From: an uncultured Eisenbergiella sp.
GTDB taxonomy: Bacteria; Bacillota; Clostridia; Lachnospirales; Lachnospiraceae
DNA: 64,000 nucleotides
NCBI GenBank assembly: GCA_947627215.1
Contig: CANQVD010000002.1
Location: forward strand, 1-64,000
Reading direction: 5' to 3'
The notes below the pieces were generated by a model, which was not told the origin of the DNA, did not search any database, and was given only the letters and a program-made list of their open reading frames with translations. The translations under genes were made by a program, and so were the position numbers. Every line of letters starts with the position of its first letter. Position 1 is the stretch's first letter. Shown one piece after another: positions 38,107-47,028 of this stretch.

Positions 38107-39465
38107 ATGGGCAGAGTGAGAAGAACGGTTTTAGTGTGTGTTGTTTGTCTGGCGCTGCTGTTTGTGTCGGCGTGCGCTTCCGATAAGGGAGAGGCGGGAA
38201 AATCGGGGGTATCAGGCAGCAGTGAAAATGCGGAGATGAGCGGCGCGGCGGGAGCTGCCGGCACGGACGGAGCGGCTTCTGGCGCAGCGGGGGCAGATGT
38301 GGGATCGGCCGCGGGCACGGAGCCGGGTGCGGGCGCAGGATCGGAAGCGAGCGCGGCTTCGGGTGCAGAAGCGGAAGGAGATGTGTCGGGAGACGGCGCG
38401 GATGGGGCTGAAACTGGCGAAGATCTGTCAGGAACGGATAATGCGGCCGGCGCGGATGCCGAAAGAGCGGCGGCCCTGCGGGCGGAATTCGGGGAGGACT
38501 GTATTCCGGAGCAGACCTTTGAGGTGGAACTGAGCGAATACGAAGGAAGCGTCTGGTTTGTCCCTTTTGCGCCGGACGAGACGGGTGCGGGGTTCCATAT
38601 GCAGATCGTGCAGAACGGAGAAATCCTGCAGGATATGCATGAGGAAACGCTGGGGACTTATTTCGGAAATGGGCTGGAAAGCCTGGACGCGGTTTCCTTT
38701 TACGATGTCAATTATGATGGAGAGACGGATATCCTGCTGATCGGGACGAAGGGCGGAAGCGCCGTGGCCTCGGTGTATTACGGCGAGGCGGCGAACGAAT
38801 ACAGCAGCGCTTATTTCTGGTATCAGGAGGCGCTCTCCGAAAACCTGACCAAACAGGCGGAGGAAGTGAGCGTGACAGGCATCCGTGCGCTGCTTTCAGA
38901 GGGGAAACGGAACGGAACGTTTTCCGGTTATCAGGAAGCCTACCGCGCGGCCAGCAAACTCTATGAGCTGGAAGGAAAAGATAATGTAGGTTTCGATCTG
39001 ATCTATGTGGATGTGGATGAGGTGCCGGAGCTTTTGGCGGGAGCGCGGGGCTATTATGTGAGCCTTTATATGTATCGGGACGGGACGCTGTATCAGCCCA
39101 TTGTGGAATGGTATTACGGCGCCATGGGAAATGCGGGATATGAGTATTCCCCCTATCAGAACAGCCTGCGCAATTACAATGCCGACTTCGCGGGAGCGAT
39201 CGTGTATACGACTTATATGACGCTGGGACCATCCTGCTCTGTCGACACCGTGGCGGAGATCGCGACAGTGAATTTTGACGATGCCAACGGCAACGGGATG
39301 CTTGATGAGGAAGAGGAGGATTCCGCCGGAAAGTACGGGGTCACATATATCAACGGCGTTCAGGTATCGGCGGAAGAGGCGGCAGACGATCCCTACGACG
39401 TGGGCGGCTATGTCTATATGGATCCGTGCATGGACCGGGCAACGCTGCTGTCGCAGTTGAAATAG
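38107..39465 (+). CDS. Lipoprotein with long low-complexity linker, unknown function
   Basis: A 452-residue lipoprotein. The signal peptide ends in a lipobox FVSAC (cysteine about residue 21). Residues 22-120 are an almost pure Ala/Gly/Ser/Glu linker, likely a flexible spacer through the cell wall. The folded part (130-450) includes a beta-rich domain with VNYDGETDILLIGTKGG, an FG-GAP-like phrase, and DLIYVDVDEVPELLAGARGYY, which resembles Asp-rich repeats of surface proteins. Function is not recognised. It has its own promoter and lies between an ABC exporter and trpS without obvious linkage. Confidence 0.75.
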   Translation: MGRVRRTVLVCVVCLALLFVSACASDKGEAGKSGVSGSSENAEMSGAAGAAGTDGAASGAAGADVGSAAGTEPGAGAGSEASAASGAEAEGDVSGDGADGAETGEDLSGTDNAAGADAERAAALRAEFGEDCIPEQTFEVELSEYEGSVWFVPFAPDETGAGFHMQIVQNGEILQDMHEETLGTYFGNGLESLDAVSFYDVNYDGETDILLIGTKGGSAVASVYYGEAANEYSSAYFWYQEALSENLTKQAEEVSVTGIRALLSEGKRNGTFSGYQEAYRAASKLYELEGKDNVGFDLIYVDVDEVPELLAGARGYYVSLYMYRDGTLYQPIVEWYYGAMGNAGYEYSPYQNSLRNYNADFAGAIVYTTYMTLGPSCSVDTVAEIATVNFDDANGNGMLDEEEEDSAGKYGVTYINGVQVSAEEAADDPYDVGGYVYMDPCMDRATLLSQLK

Positions 39466-39485
39466 CGCGCGGCCGCATCGGGTTC

Positions 39486-39514
39486 TTGACAAAATAATTG
39501 ACATGGTGTGTAAT
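39486..39514 (+). promoter_or_regulatory. Promoter of trpS
   Basis: TTGACA (39486-39491) and TGTAAT (39509-39514) with a 17-base spacer. TTGACA at 39499 and TGTCAA at 39518 form an inverted repeat spanning the -10, a possible operator. No T-box leader is evident before trpS. Confidence 0.7.
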
Positions 39515-39588
39515 AGTGTCAATGGGCTGCCGCGCCGAGGAGGGCAAAGAGGCGGCGGAAAAGAAAGACAGGAAGGAAACGGGAAACC

Positions 39589-40698
39589 ATGGATAACGGA
39601 AACAAGCAGATCATACTGACAGGAGACAGGCCCACCGGGCGGCTGCATCTGGGGCATTACGCCGGGTCGCTGAAGCGCCGCGTGGAGCTGCAGAATTCGG
39701 GACAGTTCGACGAGATCTACATTCTGATCGCGGACGACCAGGCGCTGACGGACAACGCGGACAATCCCCGCAAGATCCGGGACAACATCGTTCAGGTCGT
39801 GCTGGACTACCTGTCCGTGGGCCTCGATCCGGAGAAGATCACCTTCTGCGTCCAGTCGGCCCTGCCCGCGCTGCATGGCCTCACCTTTTATTATATGAAC
39901 ATGGTCACCACGGCCAGACTGGCCCGCAACCCTACCGTGAAGGCGGAGATTCAGATGCGCGGCTTTGAAGACGAAGGACTGCCGGTGGGGTTCTTTTCCT
40001 ACCCGGTTTCCCAGGCGGCGGATATCACGGCGTTTGACGCCAACATCGTGCCGGTGGGGGAGGATCAGTTGCCCATGATCGAGCAGACCCGGGAGATCGT
40101 GGAGAAGTTCAACCGGATCTACGGGGAGACGCTGGTCCTGCCGAAAGCCGTGATTCCGGAGAACGAGTGTCAGCGCCGGCTGCCGGGGGTGGACGGCAAG
40201 GCGAAGATGAGCAAGTCCCTGGGAAACTGCATTTATCTTTCGGATACGCCTCAGACCGTGAAAAAGCAGATCAACGGCAAGATGTTCACGGATCCTGCGC
40301 ACCTTCGGATCGAAGATCCGGGCCATACGGAGGGCAACGTGGTGTTCGCCTATCTGGACGCGTTCTGCACGGACGGGCATTTCGCGGAATATCTGCCGCA
40401 GTATTCCTGTCTGGAGGAGATGAAGGAGCACTACCGCAGGGGCGGTCTGGGCGACGGCACCTGCAAAAAGTTCCTGATCCAGATCCTGGAGGAGACCCTG
40501 CGCCCGATCCGGGCGGAGCGCGCCAGATGGGAAGCGGATATCGATGCGGTTTATGACATCCTTCTGAAGGGCACGATGAAGGCGAGAGAAGTGACGAACG
40601 GGACGCTGGAGCGGGTACAGAAGGCCATGCAGATCGATTATTTCGCGGACCGGCGCATCGTGAACGAGTGGGAAAAGATCCTGAAAGCTGAAAAATGA
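39589..40698 (+). CDS. trpS: Tryptophan--tRNA ligase
   Basis: A 369-residue class I aminoacyl-tRNA synthetase that charges tRNA-Trp. The HIGH-like motif TGRLHLGHYAGSL lies at about residues 16-28 and KMSKSLGN at about 205-212. The region between contains NPTVKAEIQ and the tryptophan pocket phrase YPVSQAADITAFDA. GGAAGGAAACGGGAAACC precedes the ATG. It is apparently monocistronic with an esterase-type gene close behind. Confidence 0.95.
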   Translation: MDNGNKQIILTGDRPTGRLHLGHYAGSLKRRVELQNSGQFDEIYILIADDQALTDNADNPRKIRDNIVQVVLDYLSVGLDPEKITFCVQSALPALHGLTFYYMNMVTTARLARNPTVKAEIQMRGFEDEGLPVGFFSYPVSQAADITAFDANIVPVGEDQLPMIEQTREIVEKFNRIYGETLVLPKAVIPENECQRRLPGVDGKAKMSKSLGNCIYLSDTPQTVKKQINGKMFTDPAHLRIEDPGHTEGNVVFAYLDAFCTDGHFAEYLPQYSCLEEMKEHYRRGGLGDGTCKKFLIQILEETLRPIRAERARWEADIDAVYDILLKGTMKAREVTNGTLERVQKAMQIDYFADRRIVNEWEKILKAEK

Positions 40699-40752
40699 GG
40701 ATTGACGAAAGGGGCTGCCGTCGCGCGGCCCCTTTGCGATCGGAGAAAAAAC

Positions 40753-41607
40753 ATGTTTTCGCTGAAAAAACTGCGGGGAGTCGAAGCGGAATATAAAAGG
40801 ATACGGGTCGGAAAAAAGAACCTGAAGCTCCTGATCGTAAGACCGGCGGCGCGGGACGGAGGCAGGAAACGTCCTGGTGTTCTCTGGATCCATGGCGGCG
40901 GCTATCTGCTGGGGATGCCGGAAATGGTCTATATGTCCCGGGCGGCCGATCTCGTGACGAAGGGCGGAGCGGTGGTCGTTTCGCCCGCCTATACGCTGTC
41001 TTTTTTCGCGCCCTATCCACAGGCCCTGCGGGAATGCCATGCGGCGCTGGTCTGGATGAAGGAAAACGCGGATGCGCTGGGAATCCGGCAGGATCAGATC
41101 ATGGTCGGCGGGGAAAGCGCGGGCGGCGGTCTGGCCGCGGCCCTTTGCATGTATGCGAAAGATCATTGCACGGTGAACATCGCGTTTCAGATGCCCCTGT
41201 ATCCCATGCTGGACTGCCGGGATACGCTGTCCTCGGCGAACAACCGGGAACGGATCTGGAACACGAGGCGTAATCGTTTCGCCTGGCGGCTGTATCTGAG
41301 GAGCCTGAAGGGAAGAGGGAGGATCCCGGCCTACGCTTCGCCCGCCAGGCGAAAGGATTACGGCGGACTGCCGCCCTGCTATACCTTCGTTGGGGACATC
41401 GAGCCGTTTTACTGTGAGACCCTCGAATACGGAAGACGTCTGCGGGCGGCCGGCGTGGAGGCGCAGGTGGATGTTTATCAGGGATTTTACCACGCGTACG
41501 ACATGATGCATCCGGAGGCGGAGGACGCGAAACGGGCCGCGAAGCGATTCATAGAGCAGTTTCAGGAGGCCTGCGAAAGATACACCGCGCCGCAGGCTGG
41601 GTCGTGA
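40753..41607 (+). CDS. Alpha/beta hydrolase (HSL-type esterase)
   Basis: A 284-residue hydrolase of the hormone-sensitive-lipase branch. The oxyanion motif HGGGYLLG is at about residue 45, the nucleophile serine in GGESAGGG at about 118-125, an acid in VGDIEPFY and the catalytic histidine in FYHAYDMMHPEAED. Start ATG 40753 follows CGGAG; the upstream in-frame TTG at 40702 is less likely. It probably hydrolyses short-chain esters in the cytoplasm. It lies 54 bases after trpS, possibly cotranscribed. Confidence 0.88.
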   Translation: MFSLKKLRGVEAEYKRIRVGKKNLKLLIVRPAARDGGRKRPGVLWIHGGGYLLGMPEMVYMSRAADLVTKGGAVVVSPAYTLSFFAPYPQALRECHAALVWMKENADALGIRQDQIMVGGESAGGGLAAALCMYAKDHCTVNIAFQMPLYPMLDCRDTLSSANNRERIWNTRRNRFAWRLYLRSLKGRGRIPAYASPARRKDYGGLPPCYTFVGDIEPFYCETLEYGRRLRAAGVEAQVDVYQGFYHAYDMMHPEAEDAKRAAKRFIEQFQEACERYTAPQAGS

Positions 41608-41721
41608 AGGGACGATGAAGGGGAGTTGAAGTGATATGGAGGCCACAAAGAAAATATAAAAATGTATGCTGAGAGTGACGTAGGCTCTGAAAGACCCTGC
41701 CTGAAAACACAAATGAAACCC

Positions 41722-41750
41722 TTGCCATTTTCACGGGATATTGATATAAT
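41722..41750 (+). promoter_or_regulatory. Promoter of the luxS-mtnN operon
   Basis: TTGCCA (41722-41727) and TATAAT (41745-41750), 17-base spacer, 133 bases before luxS. The intervening leader shows no SAM or SAH riboswitch that I can recognise. Confidence 0.75.
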
Positions 41751-41882
41751 GCCGCCAGGGTACGCGGCAAGCCGGACAAAAATGCACCGAATCGGACAAA
41801 AAAGCACTGCAGGCCTTATAGGAATCGGCAGCGGACCACCAGTGCCCCAAAATAAAAGCGGCAAAAAGGAGCAGCGCGCATT

Positions 41883-42362
41883 ATGGAAAAAATTGCAAGC
41901 TTCACCATCGACCATATCCGTCTTAAGCCCGGCGTCTATGTATCCCGCCGGGATACCGTCGGCAAAGAAATCATCACCACCTTCGACCTGCGCATGACCA
42001 GCCCCAATGAGGAGCCCGTCATGAACACTGCGGAGGTGCACACCATAGAACACCTGGGGGCCACCTTCCTGCGCAACCATCCGGATTATAAGGACAAAAC
42101 CATTTATTTCGGACCCATGGGCTGCCGTACCGGGTTCTATCTGCTGCTGGCGGGAGATTATATTTCTGCGGATATCGTTCCCCTGATGATTGAAATGTAT
42201 GAATTCATCCGGGACTACCGGGGAAAGGTACCGGGCGCTTCCCCCAGGGACTGCGGCAACTGCCTGGACATGAACCTGCCCATGGCCAACTGGCTGGCAA
42301 AGCGGTATCTGGAGCAGGTTCTGTACCATATCACGGACGCGCAGCTTCATTATCCGCAGTAA
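41883..42362 (+). CDS. luxS: S-ribosylhomocysteine lyase
   Basis: A 159-residue metalloenzyme that cleaves S-ribosylhomocysteine to homocysteine and the precursor of autoinducer 2. The metal site HTIEHL is at about residues 54-59 and a third ligand lies in CGNCLDM near 123-129; the catalytic cysteine sits in GPMGCRTGFY. GGAGCAGCGCGCATT precedes the ATG. The next gene, 14 bases downstream, makes its substrate, so the pair is a complete detoxification and AI-2 branch of the methyl cycle. Confidence 0.96.
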   Translation: MEKIASFTIDHIRLKPGVYVSRRDTVGKEIITTFDLRMTSPNEEPVMNTAEVHTIEHLGATFLRNHPDYKDKTIYFGPMGCRTGFYLLLAGDYISADIVPLMIEMYEFIRDYRGKVPGASPRDCGNCLDMNLPMANWLAKRYLEQVLYHITDAQLHYPQ

Positions 42363-42376
42363 AAGGAGAAAAACAA

Positions 42377-43114
42377 ATGTATAAAATAGGAATTATCGGA
42401 GCGATGGATCTGGAGGTGGATGAGCTCAAATCCAAAATGAAGACCTCCCGGATCGTCAGGAAAGCCGGAATGGAATTCTATGAAGGCGTTCTGAACGGCG
42501 CAGATGTGGTGATCGTGCACTGCGGCGTCGGCAAGGTGAACGCCGCCCTCTGCACGCAGATCCTTGCGGATGTTTTTGAAGTGACCCATATTATCAATAC
42601 CGGCGTGGCCGGTTCTCTGAACGCGAAGCTGGATATCGGAGATATTCTGATCTCCCGGGATGCCATTTATCATGACCTCGATGTGACCATTTTCGGCTAT
42701 CGGCCCGGCGAAGTGCCCCAGATCGGCTTCCGGGCATTCAAAGCGGATGAGGCGCTGGTTGCGCTTGCCAGACACTCCTGCGAAAAGGTGAATCCTGATA
42801 TTCATGTCATGGTCGGCCGCGTGGTCAGCGGAGACCAGTTTGTTTCGGATAAAGCGGTCAAGGAACGCCTGATCAGCCAGTTCCAGGGCGACTGTACCGA
42901 AATGGAGGGAGTTGCCATTGCACACGGAGCGTATCTGAACGGCATTCCATTTGTGATCATCCGGGCCATTTCCGACAAGGCTGACGACACCTCCGAAATG
43001 GACTACCCTGTATTCGAACGGGCCGCAGCGGGACACTCCGCAAGGCTGGTAGAAGATATGATGCAGTGTCTTTTCTCTTCACAAAGCATTCGGGGAAAAG
43101 AGAGTCTTCCGTGA
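42377..43114 (+). CDS. mtnN: 5'-methylthioadenosine/S-adenosylhomocysteine nucleosidase
   Basis: A 245-residue purine nucleosidase of the Pfs/MtnN type. It has the N-terminal IGIIGAMDLEVDEL, the GVGKVNAALCTQ segment, NTGVAGSL and the catalytic CTEMEGVAIAHGAYL, with a final RAISDKAD motif holding the acid aspartate. It removes adenine from S-adenosylhomocysteine and methylthioadenosine, feeding LuxS. AAAGGAG precedes the ATG. Confidence 0.96.
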   Translation: MYKIGIIGAMDLEVDELKSKMKTSRIVRKAGMEFYEGVLNGADVVIVHCGVGKVNAALCTQILADVFEVTHIINTGVAGSLNAKLDIGDILISRDAIYHDLDVTIFGYRPGEVPQIGFRAFKADEALVALARHSCEKVNPDIHVMVGRVVSGDQFVSDKAVKERLISQFQGDCTEMEGVAIAHGAYLNGIPFVIIRAISDKADDTSEMDYPVFERAAAGHSARLVEDMMQCLFSSQSIRGKESLP

Positions 43115-43181
43115 AAACATAAGATAGAAAAAGCAAAAGAGGCCGTTTGGGACCGGACGGATTGCGAAGGAGGAGAACGCT

Positions 43182-44792
43182 ATGGAGCTTTCAGACCGCG
43201 GGCTGAGCCTGCTGAAAAAAGGACAGAAGGGGCTTTTTTACGCGATATTCAGCCGGGTGGGCATCATGATCGTACTGCTGCTTTTGCAGGCCGCGTTTTT
43301 GTTCCTGATGCTGTACCGGTTCGCGCAGTTCCTGCCGCACCTGTTCGGCGGGACGGTGGTGTTCACGGTGTTCATGGTGCTTTATCTGATCAACAGCAGG
43401 ATCGATCCCACGGCGAAGATTACGTGGCTGATCGTGATCATGCTGCTGCCGGTGTTCGGCGCGCTGCTTTTCTGGTACACCCAGAGCGAGATCGGGCATC
43501 GGGCCGTGCAGGGGCGGCTGGAGCAGTTGATCGGGCAGACGAAAGAAAAGATCGGGCAGGACGAAGCCACATGGGAAGCGCTGGAGCAGGCGGACCCGGA
43601 GGAGGCGGCGTTAGCGCGCTATGTGCGCAGGAGCGGCTGTTTTCCCGTATACTCCCACACGGATGTGACGTATTTCCCTTCCGGGGAAGCGAAGTTTGCG
43701 GCCATGCTTCCGCAGTTGAAGGCGGCAAAGCGCTTCATTTTCATGGAGTATTTCATCATCGAAGAAGGGCTCATGTGGGGAAAGATCCTGGAGATCCTGG
43801 CGGAAAAGGTTCGGGAGGGCGTGGAGGTGCGCGTCATGTACGACGGCACCTGCGAATTTTCCACGCTTCCCTTCAATTATCCGAAAAAGATGAAAGAGCT
43901 GGGCATTCAGTGCAAGATGTTCGCGCCCGTCACACCGTTTTTGTCCACACACTATAATTACCGGGACCACCGCAAGATTCTGGTGATCGACGGCCATACG
44001 GCCTTCACCGGCGGCGTGAACCTGGCGGACGAATACATCAATCAGCGGGAGCGGTTCGGACACTGGAAGGATACCGCCATCATGCTGAAGGGGGAAGCGG
44101 TCAGGAGCTTTACGCTGCTGTTCCTGCAGATGTGGAATATTACGGAAAAGGAAGCCGTGTTCGATCCGTACCTGAATGCGTCGGAAAAGGGAGCCCTGTC
44201 CGCCCCGCATTCGGATGTGCCGCAAAAAATCGTGAAAGGGGACGGCGGCTTCGTGCTCCCGTTCGGGGACTGCCCGCTGGACGGCGATAAGGTGGGCGAG
44301 CGGATCTATATGGATATCCTGAACCGGGCCGTGAGGTATGTCCACATCATGTCTCCCTATCTGATCCTGGACGGAGAGATGGAAACCGCGCTGAAGTTCG
44401 CGGCGGAGAAGGGCATCGAGGTGAAGCTGATCCTGCCGGGCATCCCGGACAAGCCCATGCCCTACGCGCTGGCGAAGGGGCATTACCGCGCCCTGCTGGA
44501 TTCCGGCGTGGAGATCTATGAATACACGCCCGGTTTCGTCCATGCCAAGGTGTTCGTCAGCGACGACTGCCGAGCGGTGGTGGGCACCATCAACCTGGAC
44601 TACCGCAGCCTCTACCACCATTTCGAGTGCGCGTCCTATCTGTACCGGACCGCGTGCATTCCGCAGATTGAGGCGGATTTTGAGGAAACGCTGGCCAAAT
44701 GCCGCCGGGTGACGCCGGAAACGGTGAAGAACGAGAAATGGACCGTGAAGCTGAAGGGCTTTGTCCTGAAGGCGGTCGCGCCGCTGCTCTGA
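43182..44792 (+). CDS. cls: Cardiolipin synthase
   Basis: A 536-residue membrane phospholipase-D-type synthase. Two N-terminal hydrophobic helices span about residues 22-70. Two PLD motifs follow: HRKILVIDG (about 265) and HAKVFVSDD (about 448), each an HxKx4D. It joins two phosphatidylglycerol molecules into cardiolipin at the inner membrane. CGAAGGAGGAGAACGCT is an excellent ribosome binding site. It is monocistronic. Confidence 0.95.
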   Translation: MELSDRGLSLLKKGQKGLFYAIFSRVGIMIVLLLLQAAFLFLMLYRFAQFLPHLFGGTVVFTVFMVLYLINSRIDPTAKITWLIVIMLLPVFGALLFWYTQSEIGHRAVQGRLEQLIGQTKEKIGQDEATWEALEQADPEEAALARYVRRSGCFPVYSHTDVTYFPSGEAKFAAMLPQLKAAKRFIFMEYFIIEEGLMWGKILEILAEKVREGVEVRVMYDGTCEFSTLPFNYPKKMKELGIQCKMFAPVTPFLSTHYNYRDHRKILVIDGHTAFTGGVNLADEYINQRERFGHWKDTAIMLKGEAVRSFTLLFLQMWNITEKEAVFDPYLNASEKGALSAPHSDVPQKIVKGDGGFVLPFGDCPLDGDKVGERIYMDILNRAVRYVHIMSPYLILDGEMETALKFAAEKGIEVKLILPGIPDKPMPYALAKGHYRALLDSGVEIYEYTPGFVHAKVFVSDDCRAVVGTINLDYRSLYHHFECASYLYRTACIPQIEADFEETLAKCRRVTPETVKNEKWTVKLKGFVLKAVAPLL

Positions 44793-44814
44793 GCAAAATC
44801 CTGCGGCAGCCTCG

Positions 44815-45309
44815 TCACTCCCCCGGCGTGCCCAGCAGCTTTTCTTCATGGGCGAACAGCAGCTCGTTCGCCTGCTGGATGTTCATTCCCTTTTCCAGGG
44901 CGAAGAGGATCAGGGCGTCCCGGCGGCATCTGGCGTACAGCTCCAGGTTGCCGGACAGCTTGAGCATCCGCTGCGTCTCGTCCGCGGACAGGCGCATCCC
45001 GAAAGCCAGGGCGATCAGCTTGCTGCGGGAGGGCGTCCGCCTCCCGGAAAAGATCTGGTAGACATAGACCCGATCCAGCAGAGAAGCCCGCGCGACCTCG
45101 CCCCGTTTCAGCTTCTTTTGGTGCAGCAGGGAGGTCAGATGCCGGGACAGAGACTGTGTGCCCGGAAGAAGATAGGAGCGGTTGACCGCAAGATAGTCTT
45201 CGATGTCCGTGGCGTTTTTCAGCTCGCTGCGCAGGGTCTCCGTGCTTTTCTGCGTACTGCCGGACACGGAAACCGCTGCGGCCGCGGAATCTGCATGTTG
45301 GGGATTCAT
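44815..45309 (-). CDS. HTH (XRE-like) protein divergent from a Hanks-type kinase
   Basis: A 164-residue protein with a low-complexity N-terminus, then a central helix-turn-helix (LTSLLHQKKLKRGEVARASLLDRVYVYQIFSG) and a C-terminal helical part with DETQRMLKLSG and DALILFALEKGMNI. The layout recurs in Lachnospiraceae next to serine/threonine kinase genes. AGAGGTGGCAAT precedes the ATG on the minus strand. It starts 49 bases from the kinase and the promoters overlap, so it may repress or be phosphorylated by the kinase (inference). Confidence 0.75.
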   Translation of the reverse strand: MNPQHADSAAAAVSVSGSTQKSTETLRSELKNATDIEDYLAVNRSYLLPGTQSLSRHLTSLLHQKKLKRGEVARASLLDRVYVYQIFSGRRTPSRSKLIALAFGMRLSADETQRMLKLSGNLELYARCRRDALILFALEKGMNIQQANELLFAHEEKLLGTPGE

Positions 45310-45310
45310 A

Positions 45311-45340
45311 TTGCCACCTCTTTTGTTTTTATGGTATAAT
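45311..45340 (+). promoter_or_regulatory. Kinase promoter
   Basis: TTGCCA (45311-45316) and TATAAT (45335-45340), 18-base spacer. The start site would fall near 45347, only about 11 bases before the ATG at 45358, leaving no room for a ribosome binding site. Confidence 0.6.
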
Positions 45341-45347
45341 TTCTATC

Positions 45348-45376
45348 ATTATAACAGATGTCCGAAAATGTGACAA
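45348..45376 (-). promoter_or_regulatory. Promoter of the divergent HTH gene
   Basis: On the minus strand TTGTCA (45371-45376) and TATAAT (45348-45353) with a 17-base spacer. It lies over the start codon of the kinase and only 8 bases from the kinase -10, so polymerases cannot occupy both. Confidence 0.7.
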
Positions 45377-46890
45377 GCAGGACGAAAGACGCGGGCGGAG
45401 AATTTTGCAGGTATTTTGCAGAGGTCATGGAGATGGAGTATGAACGGCTTCGGCTGATCAGACAGAGTGAAAAGGGCGTTGTGGAGCTGGCCCGGGAAAA
45501 GGACGGCGGCAGGCTTTGCATCCGGAAGCGGCTGAACGGCAGCTTTCCCGTTTATGCGGCGCTGAAGGAGTGCGCGCATCCCGGTCTGCCCCGCCTGTAT
45601 GAGGTGATTCAGGACGGGGACGCCGTCACGGTGGTCGAGGAATATATAGAGGGGCAGTCCCTCGGCAGCACGGAGCTGTCGGAGGCCCAGATCAAAAAGG
45701 CGGCGCGGGAGCTGTGTCTCGTGCTGGAGTACCTGCATGGGAAGGGCATCATCCACCGGGATATCAAGCCGTCCAATCTCCTTCTGGCGGCGGACGGCCA
45801 TATCCGGCTCATCGATTTTGACGCGGCGCGGATGCCGAAGGAGGACCTGGAGCAGGATACGAGAGTGCTGGGCACGCGGGGATATGCGCCGCCGGAGCAG
45901 TTCGGTTTTTCCCAGACGGACGAGCGGGCAGACATTTACGCCCTGGGCGTGACGCTGCGGCAGCTTCTGGGAGAGAGGGCCCGGCGTCGCCGTTACAGGA
46001 GGGTCCTCCTGAAATGCACGGAGCTGGACCCGGACAAGCGGTTTCAGTCGGTCCGCCAGGTGAGGCGGGCCCTTTCCCTGGCAGGGCGGTTTCCCCTGTG
46101 GGCGGGCGCCGCGGCGCTTCTGGCCGCTGTCTGCTGTGCGGCCGTGCTGTGGGGCGTCGGGAGCGGCGGACAGGGAGCGCTCACGGCGCTGCCCGCTCCG
46201 GCGGATCCGCACTGGGACGGAGAAACGGGAACCGCCGTCTGGGGGAATGTCCCGGATTCCGGGGAGGGCAGCGGGGTGGCCTATCGCTGGAGGCTTTACC
46301 GTTCACAGACGCCGCCGGATCCGGACGGCGGGGGATGGCTGCGGACGGGGACGGTCATCGGCAATCTGCCGGATGATATGGATTTTCCCTGCAGTCTGGT
46401 GACAGAGCTGCAGGGCGAGGGGACCTATTACTTTACGGTATCCGCCCTGGGGGACGGCGTCCGTTTTGCGGACAGTCCCTATGCGGTTTCGGATGCGTTC
46501 GTGTTTACGGGAGAAGATGCGCCGCCGCTGCCCGCGCCCACGGGACTGACGTGGAAACTTTTGGACGGCGAGCTGGGGCGGGAGATCGTCGCTTCCTGGG
46601 ACAATCTTGAGGCGTATGCGGATCAGGACATTTTCGATGTGTGGGTATACGATAAGTCCGGCGCCTATGTGATCAACAGCTATCTGTCCAGGGAGGAGAT
46701 CGTCAGGCTGGGCAGGGGCGGGATCCGGATCCGGAGCGAATATCTGTCGGAAAGAGGGAATGCCTGGCGCTTTGCGGTCCGGGTCTACACCTCCAGGCCG
46801 AACGAGTACAGCTCCTTTGAACCGCCGGAGCCTGTGCCGGAGGAGTATCTGAGCCCCTGGTTTTATTACGAAACGTACGGCAGAAAATGA
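45358..46890 (+). CDS. Hanks-type serine/threonine protein kinase with extracellular domain
   Basis: A 510-residue membrane kinase. Kinase domain (about 25-240): ATP lysine probably in CIRKRLNG, catalytic loop IIHRDIKPSN, metal motif DFDAAR in place of DFG, activation end GTRGYAPPEQFG and ERADIYALGVTL. A single membrane helix follows at about 243-263, then an extracellular part of about 240 residues containing two fibronectin-III-like stretches (WDGETGTAVWGNV, LGREIVASWDNLEAY). The ATG at 45358 has no visible ribosome binding site; internal starts near 45430 are alternatives. DFD for DFG is a noteworthy change. Confidence 0.85.
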   Translation: MSENVTSRTKDAGGEFCRYFAEVMEMEYERLRLIRQSEKGVVELAREKDGGRLCIRKRLNGSFPVYAALKECAHPGLPRLYEVIQDGDAVTVVEEYIEGQSLGSTELSEAQIKKAARELCLVLEYLHGKGIIHRDIKPSNLLLAADGHIRLIDFDAARMPKEDLEQDTRVLGTRGYAPPEQFGFSQTDERADIYALGVTLRQLLGERARRRRYRRVLLKCTELDPDKRFQSVRQVRRALSLAGRFPLWAGAAALLAAVCCAAVLWGVGSGGQGALTALPAPADPHWDGETGTAVWGNVPDSGEGSGVAYRWRLYRSQTPPDPDGGGWLRTGTVIGNLPDDMDFPCSLVTELQGEGTYYFTVSALGDGVRFADSPYAVSDAFVFTGEDAPPLPAPTGLTWKLLDGELGREIVASWDNLEAYADQDIFDVWVYDKSGAYVINSYLSREEIVRLGRGGIRIRSEYLSERGNAWRFAVRVYTSRPNEYSSFEPPEPVPEEYLSPWFYYETYGRK

Positions 46891-46918
46891 CCGCTTATGA
46901 ATATGGGCCGAAGAATGC

Positions 46919-46950
46919 GGGCCGGCGCGGAGTCAGATCCACGCCGGCCC
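46919..46950. terminator. Strong GC-rich hairpin after the kinase gene
   Basis: GGGCCGGCG (46919-46927) and CGCCGGCCC (46942-46950) form a perfect 9-base stem. No T-run follows, so termination is uncertain. It falls inside the extended open frame of the VTC gene, which argues that the VTC gene starts further downstream. Confidence 0.5.
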
Positions 46951-47028
46951 GAACTGTATGCCGGCTGCATACCAAAGAAAAGGAAAAAAGAGGTATACTC
47001 CTGTTTGAGGCCGGGCCTGTCCGAAGCG

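Noticed and set aside
38896-41712. 938-codon minus-strand open frame
   Set aside because: It lies opposite the lipoprotein, trpS and hydrolase genes; its Arg/His/Pro-rich composition is the typical shadow of GC-rich genes.
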